9,592 bases of DNA from Planctomycetota bacterium (GTDB lineage Bacteria; Planctomycetota; Brocadiia; SM23-32): contig JAGYMJ010000634.1 of assembly GCA_018400625.1 (NCBI GenBank), forward strand, positions 1-9,592. The letters are read 5' to 3'. Below are positions 1-5,484 of this stretch, piece after piece. Position numbers and translations under genes: made by a program. Positions within the stretch are counted from its first letter, which is position 1. Every line of letters begins with the position of its first letter. Below the pieces are notes generated by a model. The model was not told the origin of the DNA and made no database searches. It saw nothing but the letters and a program-made list of their open reading frames with translations.

Positions 1-56
1 CCACCGGCACAAGGCACGGTGGGGATGCTACGGGTTTCACTGAGGACTTACGCGGA
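1..56 (-). repeat. Dispersed repeat, left copy, cut by the window edge
   Basis: Positions 1-22 match the reverse complement of 9552-9573 with one mismatch (position 12). Similarity then continues: GATG at 24-27 and TTCACTGA at 36-43 recur in the other copy, with a 2-base indel between them. Read on the minus strand, the core can fold into a hairpin with 6-bp arms (CCACCG and CGGTGG) and a 10-base loop. The only core mismatch lies in that loop. The copy follows the stop codon of the lipoprotein gene by about 40 bases. No coding sequence is visible in 1-94. Its start exactly at the window edge suggests an assembly break. The family is not one I recognise. Confidence 0.75.
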
Positions 57-67
57 CACAATGTCCG
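53..67. other. Small perfect hairpin CGGACA-CAA-TGTCCG
   Basis: A 6-bp perfect stem with a 3-base loop. On the plus strand it is followed by TTTT, so it could be a weak terminator for something entering from the left. On the minus strand, the direction of the adjacent lipoprotein gene, no T-tract follows. It lies between the repeat and the stop codon at 95 and may belong to a longer version of the repeat. Function is unproven. Confidence 0.35.
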
Positions 68-94
68 TTTTCCCGGTTGGAATGCATATTTCCC

Positions 95-691
95 TTACAT
101 CCGGAGTATGGCGTCGTCAAATCTTTGCAGGTACACATCGACCTCTTCCGACTCCAGTTTTTCAATCAATTTTTCCTTGAGTTTTTTTCTGAATACAGAG
201 TGATAATAAAAGGTGATTTTGTCGAGAGGCACGGCCAGCTCAAAAAACACTTCTCGTCTCAGCATGGACTCGAAACGGGAGATTTGTTCTGCCTCTTCAG
301 ACATTTTTTCTGCGACATGTTTTGCCGAATCTTTGACAACTTCGTGGAAAATGCGGCTGAGATATTCCGGTGGGCTTAAATGGTCAACAATTTCTTCGCC
401 CATTTGGGTATTGGTCGAGAGTATTTCTTCCTTCAGACGTCGCTTCGCGCCTTTCAGGGCGTTCTCTACCCTGCTTTTATAATCAACAGATTCATAACCG
501 ACTCCTACGGCTCTTACGACGGTTTGGCCTTCGAATTCTGCGTAGCCCGGGGGCTCAAACAACCAGGCCGGTTCTTCTTTAGCACTGCTGGCTTCCACCT
601 GTACGGGGGTGAGTCCTTCCCGGCGACATCCGGCATTGGATAGTAACATTATGATGATCAATACTATTACATTACTCTGCCGGGATTTCAT
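95..691 (-). CDS. Predicted lipoprotein, LPP20-like
   Basis: A 198-residue predicted envelope lipoprotein. The N-terminus has a short basic part (K2, R4), a hydrophobic core at about residues 8-17 and a candidate lipobox ending in Cys22 (LSNAGC). Asn at -3 is unusual for a lipobox, so lipidation is likely but not certain. The mature part begins with a WLFEPPGY-like stretch, then VVRAVGVGYESVDYKSR at about residues 58-74. This is followed by a long helical segment rich in Ala, Lys and Glu. That order resembles LPP20-type lipoproteins, whose function is mostly unknown. The C-terminal third (FFELAVPLDKITFYYHS, then a charged helix) fits a secreted alpha/beta domain. The gene starts 16 bases after the ptsI stop and has no clear Shine-Dalgarno, so it is probably co-transcribed with ptsI and translated by coupling or leaderless-like initiation. 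A link to the PTS is only positional. Confidence 0.7.
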   Translation of the reverse strand: MKSRQSNVIVLIIIMLLSNAGCRREGLTPVQVEASSAKEEPAWLFEPPGYAEFEGQTVVRAVGVGYESVDYKSRVENALKGAKRRLKEEILSTNTQMGEEIVDHLSPPEYLSRIFHEVVKDSAKHVAEKMSEEAEQISRFESMLRREVFFELAVPLDKITFYYHSVFRKKLKEKLIEKLESEEVDVYLQRFDDAILRM

Positions 692-707
692 ATCATTTTA
701 TGCCGAA

Positions 708-2468
708 TTAAATGGGAGGGGCGATGCCTTTATCTTTCATTAATTGCCTATTGGCATCCAACAGAACTTCACGTGCTTTCTCGGGACCGCCCGCGCTCAA
801 AACCTGCTTGGCCAGTTCCTCAGCGTCCGCTTGATCTATGGAACGAATAATTTTCTTTACCTCCGGGATTAATTGGGGGGGGGCGAGGCTGAGCCTATGC
901 ACTCCAAGGCCTATCAGCAGAACAGTATAAAGCACTACGCTGGCCATCTCTCCACAGACACTTATGGGTATCCCCGCATTATTCGCCGCTTCGACGGCCA
1001 TTTTTATTAATTTCAGTACCGCCGGATGCTCAGGTCTGTATAAATCAGCCACATGTTCATTCCCCCGATCCACCGCCAGGGTGTACTGTATCAGGTCGTT
1101 GGTACCAATACTGAAAAAATCACTATGCTGGGCCAGCACATCCGCATTCATTACGGCGCTGGGCAACTCGATCATTATCCCGACCGGCAGATCCGGATCA
1201 TATTCGTCGCCGTTGTCGTCCATTTGTTTCTTCACGTCATTTAAAATCTCCTTAGCCGCCTGCAGTTCTTCAAGCCCGCTAACCAACGGAAACATCAGGC
1301 TCACATTTCCGTACGCGCTGGCACGCAGAATGGCGCGGAGCTGTTCCTCGAAAACCTCAGGGTTTTTAAGGCAATAGCGCAGGGACCGCAGCCCCAGGAA
1401 GGGGTTGCGTTCTTTCACAACATTATCCGACATAGAAAATTTATCGGCCCCCAGGTCAAGTGTTCGTATTATCATTGGGCGCCCGTCAAGGTCGTTCAAG
1501 GCATCCATATATGCACGGAAATGATTATTGGCATTGGGGGCTTCTTGTGATTTCGAACCGACATAAAGAAATTCCGTGCGATATAATCCGATACCATCCG
1601 CACCGTATTCTATTGCCTTGGCGACTTCTTTCGGCGACTCGATATTCGCCATCAAAGAAACCTTCAGGCCGTCTTTCGTCTCGGAGGGCAAGTCCTTAAG
1701 CTCCCGCCGCAAGACCTGATCCGACTCCAGCACTTCCTGGCGCCGCATGGAATATCGTTGGCATGTTTCCTCATCGGGCTCGATAGTCACCAATCCCCTG
1801 CCGCCGTCAATGATAATGGTATCGCCGCCGGTCACATCATTTGTTATCGACCCTAAACCCACTACCGCCGGGATTCCTAAGGCTGATGCGATGATTCCGG
1901 CATGGCTGGTAGGGCCGCCGGCGTTGGTAGCAAACCCTTTGACCTTATCGGTGTCCATGGAAGCAATCTGGCTCGGGCTGAGATCATGGGCCACCAGGAT
2001 GACTTCCTTCTGCAGACTGGAGAGTTCTTCACGTTTTTGCCCCAGGAGGTGTTTTAACAGGCGCCTTTCGAGGTCTTCCAGGTCAGCGACGCGCGGAGCT
2101 AAAAAATCATCCGCCTGGAAAAGCTTGCGCCAATGGCGCATCGTACGCGCAACAGCAAATTCAGCAGTATAATTTTTTTTCTGTATCCTTTCAAAAAATT
2201 CCTGGCGGAATGACTCATCACCGAGCATACCTGCATGGGCAACAAAAATCTCAGCGATCTTCTGCCCCGCCTTCTTGCGCAATTCATCCGCAAGCCCTTC
2301 CAGCTCCGCGAGCGCATTGTTAAAGGCTTTTTCCAATCTTTCAACTTCGTGCTCTTCTTCCCCCTCCGGTATAAAATGGGAAGGAATGCGCACACCCTCG
2401 GCTTCAAGTAAAAAAACTTCTCCAATTGTGATCCCGGTAGAAACGGGAATACCCTGACGAATATCCAT
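708..2468 (-). CDS. ptsI: Phosphoenolpyruvate-protein phosphotransferase (Enzyme I)
   Basis: Cytoplasmic Enzyme I, which takes phosphate from PEP and passes it to HPr. The length (586 residues) is typical of classical EI, and there is no N-terminal GAF domain as in PtsP/EI-Ntr. The HPr-binding N-terminal domain is at about 5-140. The swivelling phospho-histidine domain carries GGPTSHAG at 184-191 with active His189. The C-terminal PEP-binding TIM barrel (about 260-545) shows GLYRTEF with Arg297, IIRTLDLG with Arg335, DFFSIGTNDLIQY at 450-462, and the catalytic Cys505 in ISVCGEMAS. All expected catalytic residues are visible. The ATG at 2468 has an AAGGATGA-type ribosome binding site and lies 14 bases after the HPr gene, so the two are one operon. 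A run of nine G (plus strand 875-883) encodes part of LAPPQLI without breaking the frame. The identification is secure; that the pathway is regulatory is inferred from the missing permease genes. Confidence 0.96.
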   Translation of the reverse strand: MDIRQGIPVSTGITIGEVFLLEAEGVRIPSHFIPEGEEEHEVERLEKAFNNALAELEGLADELRKKAGQKIAEIFVAHAGMLGDESFRQEFFERIQKKNYTAEFAVARTMRHWRKLFQADDFLAPRVADLEDLERRLLKHLLGQKREELSSLQKEVILVAHDLSPSQIASMDTDKVKGFATNAGGPTSHAGIIASALGIPAVVGLGSITNDVTGGDTIIIDGGRGLVTIEPDEETCQRYSMRRQEVLESDQVLRRELKDLPSETKDGLKVSLMANIESPKEVAKAIEYGADGIGLYRTEFLYVGSKSQEAPNANNHFRAYMDALNDLDGRPMIIRTLDLGADKFSMSDNVVKERNPFLGLRSLRYCLKNPEVFEEQLRAILRASAYGNVSLMFPLVSGLEELQAAKEILNDVKKQMDDNGDEYDPDLPVGIMIELPSAVMNADVLAQHSDFFSIGTNDLIQYTLAVDRGNEHVADLYRPEHPAVLKLIKMAVEAANNAGIPISVCGEMASVVLYTVLLIGLGVHRLSLAPPQLIPEVKKIIRSIDQADAEELAKQVLSAGGPEKAREVLLDANRQLMKDKGIAPPI

Positions 2469-2482
2469 GATAAATCATCCTT

Positions 2483-3034
2483 TTAATCAGAAGCGACGTT
2501 CATCGCATCTTCAACATAAAATTTATACTTAACCAATAGCTGCAACATTTTCGAAGCTTGCTCTGCATCCTCCCCTTCAGCACTAAATTCCACATCTGTC
2601 GTCGGAGAAAAATCCAGCAAATCAAAATCCTTATCGTACTCTAAATCCAATTCTTCTCCATCGAATAAAAGCTTTATCCTGGATTCAAAAAAAGATGACA
2701 GTTCCTTAAGACGTTCAATATGGCGGCGTGGATTTTCTTCAGGGTCGAGCTCATCTTCAACGAAAAAATCTTCCCTTACCAAATAACGTAAAACATCCCG
2801 AGCCTGCCGGGCGTCTTCGCCACATGAAGTGACTTTCATCTTTGCTCCACACCGTCCTCCAAGGCTCATAAGGCCCATAACGCTTTTGCCGTTAACTTCC
2901 CGGCCATCAATCTCCACGTGAATATCCGATTGAAAGACTTGAGCAAATTCAGCAAACCTCTGTACAGGTCGCACATGGAACCCAAGGGGATTATTAATGC
3001 TCAATTCACAAGTGTATTTTTGGTTAGAACCCAT
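2483..3034 (-). CDS. ptsH: HPr-type phosphocarrier with a second degenerate HPr-like half
   Basis: Phosphocarrier protein of 183 residues, about twice the usual 85-90 for HPr. Residues 5-95 form a recognisable HPr: NPLGFHVRP gives phospho-His20 with Arg22, and NGKSVMGLMSL gives Ser51, the equivalent of regulatory Ser46. Residues 118-177 align without gaps to residues 36-95 of the same protein, with about 19 of 60 identities, including DG, GEDA-QA and VED. The second half lacks the GxHxRP motif (only an isolated His105 in NPRRHIER), and Tyr replaces the regulatory serine. The start is set at the ATG at 3034, preceded by a weak GAGAG. An in-frame TTG at 3061 would add nine residues but has no ribosome binding site and lies close to a possible promoter. 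The gene is the first of an HPr-ptsI-lipoprotein set. The second half may be a binding module or structural remnant; its role is unknown. The gene symbol refers to the first domain. Confidence 0.88.
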   Translation of the reverse strand: MGSNQKYTCELSINNPLGFHVRPVQRFAEFAQVFQSDIHVEIDGREVNGKSVMGLMSLGGRCGAKMKVTSCGEDARQARDVLRYLVREDFFVEDELDPEENPRRHIERLKELSSFFESRIKLLFDGEELDLEYDKDFDLLDFSPTTDVEFSAEGEDAEQASKMLQLLVKYKFYVEDAMNVASD

Positions 3035-3072
3035 GTTGTATGTCTCTCGTTGCGGGAACAAAGAAAATTGCG

Positions 3073-3102
3073 ATTATGTTTTAGAAAATGTTGAATTGTA
3101 AA
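3073..3102 (-). promoter_or_regulatory. Candidate sigma70-type promoter for HPr-ptsI-lipoprotein
   Basis: Read on the minus strand, TTTACA (plus 3097-3102) and CATAAT (plus 3073-3078) are separated by 18 bases. Each matches the sigma70 consensus at five of six bases. Transcription would start near 3066, about 30 bases before the HPr ATG. The 173-base gap between ptsN and the HPr gene (3035-3207) is the widest inside the minus block, which supports an extra promoter here. AT-rich background makes chance matches possible. Confidence 0.4.
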
Positions 3103-3207
3103 ATCATCAAAAAATACAAATCTTTCTATGAAGAGAACATGAAAAGACATAACATGTTCAGGATATTCATATTAAGTTAAGCACAAGCTTGGGATGGGTT
3201 GAGGATT

Positions 3208-3690
3208 TCAGCCCATCTTGCCGCCCATTTCACGAACCAGGTCGGCGACTTCTGCCCCAGAGCGTGCTTTGAAGAGAAAACGCCGAAAATCTTCCGACTG
3301 ACTCATATTGCTCACCGTTTTCATTGCCTGTATATACCCTTCAGAATCTGATTTAGGACCTATGACCAAAAATATCGCGTTCACGGGGAGACCGTCGAGC
3401 GCATGGAATGCTATACCCTCTTTGCTTAACCCCAAAGCGATGCTGAGTTCTCCCACCGCTTCCAGCCTGGCATGTGGCAGGGCCATAGAACGCCCTATAG
3501 CAGTAGTGCCTAACGTTTCTCGCCTGACCAATTCAAGCAAGATAGGTTCTACACCTTCTTCTTTTATACGACCCGACTTAACGAACAAGTCAAGTATTTC
3601 ATGGAGCGCATCATCGCGGTCAACTGCGCCCATATCCATACATACATGCTCTTTTGTGAAATTTTCAAACAGTTCCATATGTTTCGCCAT
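3208..3690 (-). CDS. ptsN: PTS EIIA component, PtsN/EIIA-Ntr-like
   Basis: A 160-residue cytoplasmic EIIA of the fructose/mannitol/Ntr class, expected to accept phosphate from HPr. It has the family pattern: an N-terminal helix with DRDDALHEILDLF, then LLELVRRETLGTTAIG with Arg57, then SMALPHARL with the phospho-acceptor His73, and FHALDGLPVNAIFLVIGP as the core strand. The length matches free-standing PtsN. In the E. coli protein a second active-site histidine (in THLKTL) lies near residue 120; here the aligned region is EGYIQAMKTV, with Tyr119 in that place. No EIIB or EIIC gene is nearby, so a regulatory role is more likely than sugar uptake. It lies 36 bases after hpf. The start at 3690 has CAGGG touching the ATG, which is poor spacing. 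A second ATG at 3678 (MELFENF) is also plausible and would give 156 residues. Confidence 0.9.
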   Translation of the reverse strand: MAKHMELFENFTKEHVCMDMGAVDRDDALHEILDLFVKSGRIKEEGVEPILLELVRRETLGTTAIGRSMALPHARLEAVGELSIALGLSKEGIAFHALDGLPVNAIFLVIGPKSDSEGYIQAMKTVSNMSQSEDFRRFLFKARSGAEVADLVREMGGKMG

Positions 3691-3726
3691 CCCTGAATTA
3701 ATAAAAAAGGTTATTGACCCATTACT

Positions 3727-4029
3727 TTATTTTTTTCGTCTTTTCTCAACCAACTTATCGTGCAGCTTGGCAACACGTCTTTCAAGCCTGTCGAAAGCCT
3801 CATCAATGGCTGCATAAAGGTCGTGCCCATTAGATTTTGTTACCAAGACCTCGTGGTGGCATTTGGCAATTATCTCTACTTTTTCCCGGCCGGCATCCTC
3901 ATCAAGGACCACTTCTATGCTTATTATATGATCATCGAAACGGGGAAGTTTTTCTATCCGCTCATTTATATGATTTTTCATCGCATCAGTCAGGTCCATA
4001 TGGCGTGCACTTATGGTAACGTTATCCAA
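3727..4029 (-). CDS. hpf: Ribosome hibernation promoting factor, short form
   Basis: A 100-residue HPF/YfiA-family protein that binds the decoding region of the 30S subunit and promotes inactive 100S or stabilised 70S ribosomes when growth slows. The sequence shows the typical beta-alpha-beta-beta-beta-alpha order: VTISARHMDLTDAMKNHI at the start, IISIEVVLDED and EKVEIIAKCHH as strands, and DLYAAIDEAFDRLERRVAKL as the last helix. A basic tail (EKRRKK) follows. There is no C-terminal dimerisation domain, so this is the short form. The start is TTG at 4029, set by a strong Shine-Dalgarno just upstream. The gene sits upstream of ptsN, as in the rpoN-hpf-ptsN cluster of proteobacteria, although rpoN is not in this window. 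The 79-base gap to the DUF502 gene contains AT-rich possible -10 elements but no convincing -35. Confidence 0.93.
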   Translation of the reverse strand: MDNVTISARHMDLTDAMKNHINERIEKLPRFDDHIISIEVVLDEDAGREKVEIIAKCHHEVLVTKSNGHDLYAAIDEAFDRLERRVAKLHDKLVEKRRKK

Positions 4030-4032
4030 CTT

Positions 4033-4040
4033 TCACCTCC
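4033..4040 (-). promoter_or_regulatory. Strong Shine-Dalgarno deciding the TTG start of hpf
   Basis: The minus strand reads GGAGGTGA, a near-complete match to the anti-Shine-Dalgarno sequence, followed by AAG and the TTG start codon. It establishes that hpf begins at a TTG rather than at a later ATG (Met11, which would remove the first beta strand). The strength fits a protein made abundantly. Confidence 0.85.
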
Positions 4041-4108
4041 ATTTACTAAGGGTTAATTAAGATTTATTCTTATACGATTATGCTTCACAAAACTATAATA
4101 CGCGTTGA

Positions 4109-4900
4109 TCACTCTTCAGACCCATTCTCCATTAAGCCTTCTTCCTTTTTCTCCATCATATCAAGTTTCTCTTCTATTTTGTCGCGACTCCCCCCGATCA
4201 TTCCCGCCGTAACACAAAATCTGATCGCGTCTTCGACGCGCATCTCCAGACTGATTATCTCACTTTTCGGAACCATTATAACAAAGCCGGTTAGCGGTGC
4301 GGGGGAGTTGGGTATGAATACTGAAATCAAATTCTGCCCTGCATGTTCTTGAACACTGTCCAGGCCATATCCGGTTAAAAGTCCCATTGAATATATTCCT
4401 TTACGGGGATACTGCACGGCCACAACCCGCTTAAACTCCATTTTACCCGTGCTGCCGAACAGAAAGTCAGCCACCTGACGGGCATGCGGGTAAATCCCCT
4501 TAACGACCGGAAATTTCTCAAAAAAACCATCAATTTTATTAACCATCTTAGAACCCAGATAACCTCTGAGAAAAAGACCCATGAGGAGCACGGCCAAAAC
4601 CATACCTGCAATCCCAAACAAACCGCCTATAAACTCGGGATATTCCTCCTCGACGTATTCGCCCCTCGCTTCAGAACTAACGGCCGCTTCTTCCGGTGCT
4701 GACGGAAATGTCATGACAAAAAATTTCTCATGCTGAGTCAGCGTCCTTTTGAATATAACATTAACTTTACTGCCCAGCAGGTTATCCATCTGCGCATATA
4801 ACCAGGTGAGCAGAAAGACAGTGATGAGGATGGGAAATAAAGCAGCAAGGCCCGTTAAAAACGCCCTTTTTATGTTCTCTGAAAAACTTTTTCCAGCCAT
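4109..4900 (-). CDS. DUF502 family inner-membrane protein
   Basis: A 263-residue membrane protein of the DUF502 family (COG2928), of unknown biochemical function. Two transmembrane segments are visible at about 14-36 (LTGLAALFPILITVFLLTWL) and 91-112. They are separated by an acidic, variable loop (residues 66-90, including EEYVEEE-like sequence EYVEEEYPEF). The family hallmark follows: FFEKFPVVKGIYPHARQVADF at about 127-147, then RVVAVQYPRKGIYSMGLLTG and SVFIPNSPAPLTGFVIMVPKSEI, predicted to form a cytoplasmic beta-rich domain. The C-terminal tail is charged and probably helical. The ATG at 4900 has no good Shine-Dalgarno; an AGGAG lies 28 bases upstream, too far to serve, and no in-frame start is placed for it. 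The gene is first in the minus block, with a good candidate promoter. The family assignment is firm; the function is not known. Confidence 0.88.
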   Translation of the reverse strand: MAGKSFSENIKRAFLTGLAALFPILITVFLLTWLYAQMDNLLGSKVNVIFKRTLTQHEKFFVMTFPSAPEEAAVSSEARGEYVEEEYPEFIGGLFGIAGMVLAVLLMGLFLRGYLGSKMVNKIDGFFEKFPVVKGIYPHARQVADFLFGSTGKMEFKRVVAVQYPRKGIYSMGLLTGYGLDSVQEHAGQNLISVFIPNSPAPLTGFVIMVPKSEIISLEMRVEDAIRFCVTAGMIGGSRDKIEEKLDMMEKKEEGLMENGSEE

Positions 4901-4953
4901 ATTTTTGAATTCGAAACGAAATTTTGACTCCTATTGAACAAATCCCTTCCCAT

Positions 4954-4982
4954 ATTGTATATGCCACAACTTTTAGCGTCAA
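4954..4982 (-). promoter_or_regulatory. Candidate sigma70-type promoter for the minus-strand block
   Basis: On the minus strand TTGACG (plus 4977-4982) and TACAAT (plus 4954-4959) are spaced by exactly 17 bases; each matches consensus at five of six bases. Transcription would start near 4947, leaving a leader of about 47 bases before the DUF502 start. This is the best promoter-like pair in the window and could drive DUF502, hpf and ptsN. Confidence 0.5.
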
Positions 4983-5002
4983 GTTTATGTCCCGTCTTTA
5001 AA

Positions 5003-5031
5003 TTGAAAAGAAAGCGTTTTTCATTTGTAAA
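5003..5031 (+). promoter_or_regulatory. Weak candidate promoter for the plus-strand block
   Basis: TTGAAA (5003-5008) and TGTAAA (5026-5031) are separated by 17 bases and match the sigma70 consensus at five and four of six bases. It is on the correct side of the divergent region for the tRNA-binding gene. Other -10-like sequences (TATAGT at 5043, TACAAT at 5058) lie nearby without a clear -35, so the exact start is uncertain. Confidence 0.28.
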
Positions 5032-5112
5032 TTTACTTGGGTTATAGTAGCATGAAGTACAATCGGAACGCATATTTTTAGTGAATCATTGCTTTTATTT
5101 AGGAGTCCATTT

Positions 5113-5436
5113 ATGATTACATTTGAAGAATTCGGCAAACTGGAACTGGTAACAGGAAAGATATTATCTGCAGAAGATCATCCTAACGCCGACAAGCTTT
5201 TGATATTGAAAGTTGATACCGGGGAGGAGAAACCCCGAACTCTTGTAGCAGGATTAAAGGGACACTATGATATTTCTCATTTGGAAGGAATGTCGGTGAT
5301 CGTTGTGGCCAACCTCGAACCGGCAAAATTAAGAGGAGTTGAAAGCCAGGGCATGCTGTTGGCTGTCCAGGATGGTGATACGGTGTCTCTGATCACACCT
5401 GATCAACCCGTCGCCTCAGGATCAAAAGTAACATGA
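5113..5436 (+). CDS. Free-standing EMAPII/MetG-C-type tRNA-binding protein
   Basis: A 107-residue OB-fold protein of the type found at the C-terminus of many methionyl-tRNA synthetases and in EMAPII/Arc1p and CsaA. The family signature is clear: FGKLELVTGKILSAEDHPNA with DKLLILKVD following, then RTLVAGLKGHY, VIVVANLEPAKLRGVESQGM and LLAV. This fold binds tRNA non-specifically and delivers it to a synthetase; alone it is often annotated as a MetRS beta subunit. The catalytic MetRS is not in the window, so whether it works with MetRS is unknown. The start is the ATG at 5113, preceded by AGGAG at 5101-5105. A TTG eight codons earlier (5089) is in frame but the Shine-Dalgarno would lie inside the coding sequence. 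The stop overlaps an ATG (ATGA) that opens an 11-codon reading frame before the next gene. Confidence 0.92.
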   Translation: MITFEEFGKLELVTGKILSAEDHPNADKLLILKVDTGEEKPRTLVAGLKGHYDISHLEGMSVIVVANLEPAKLRGVESQGMLLAVQDGDTVSLITPDQPVASGSKVT

Positions 5437-5468
5437 AAAATTTAAGTACTATTTCCCCTTTTATGTAA
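5433..5468 (+). other. Eleven-codon reading frame coupled between two genes
   Basis: The ATG overlaps the stop of the tRNA-binding gene as ATGA, encodes MKNLSTISPFM, and stops at a TAA that is itself part of the TAAGGAG ribosome binding site of the ABC ATPase gene. That arrangement could couple translation of the two genes. Upstream CAGGA is a weak ribosome binding site. It is just as likely to be chance in a 48-base spacer, so I do not call it a gene. Confidence 0.2.
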
Positions 5469-5472
5469 GGAG
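5466..5472 (+). promoter_or_regulatory. Shine-Dalgarno of the MlaF-like gene
   Basis: TAAGGAG is a full-strength Shine-Dalgarno but lies 12 bases before the ATG at 5485, a little longer than usual. An in-frame TAA at 5473-5475 rules out any upstream extension, so 5485 is the first usable start. Confidence 0.7.
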
Positions 5473-5484
5473 TAAACACATACA

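Noticed and set aside
3035..3061. Upstream TTG start for the HPr gene at 3061
   Set aside because: It has no ribosome binding site, the added nine residues have no match in HPr proteins, and a promoter candidate would place the transcript start only about five bases before it.
3135..3159. Inverted repeat GAACATG-11-CATGTTC between ptsN and the HPr gene
   Set aside because: Seven-base arms with an 11-base loop are expected several times by chance in a window this size, and no T-tract follows. It could be an operator, but nothing supports that.
3691..3726. Terminator between hpf and ptsN
   Set aside because: GGTCAATAACC followed by six T looks suggestive on the minus strand but pairs at only three bases. 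The short spacer fits continued transcription into ptsN.
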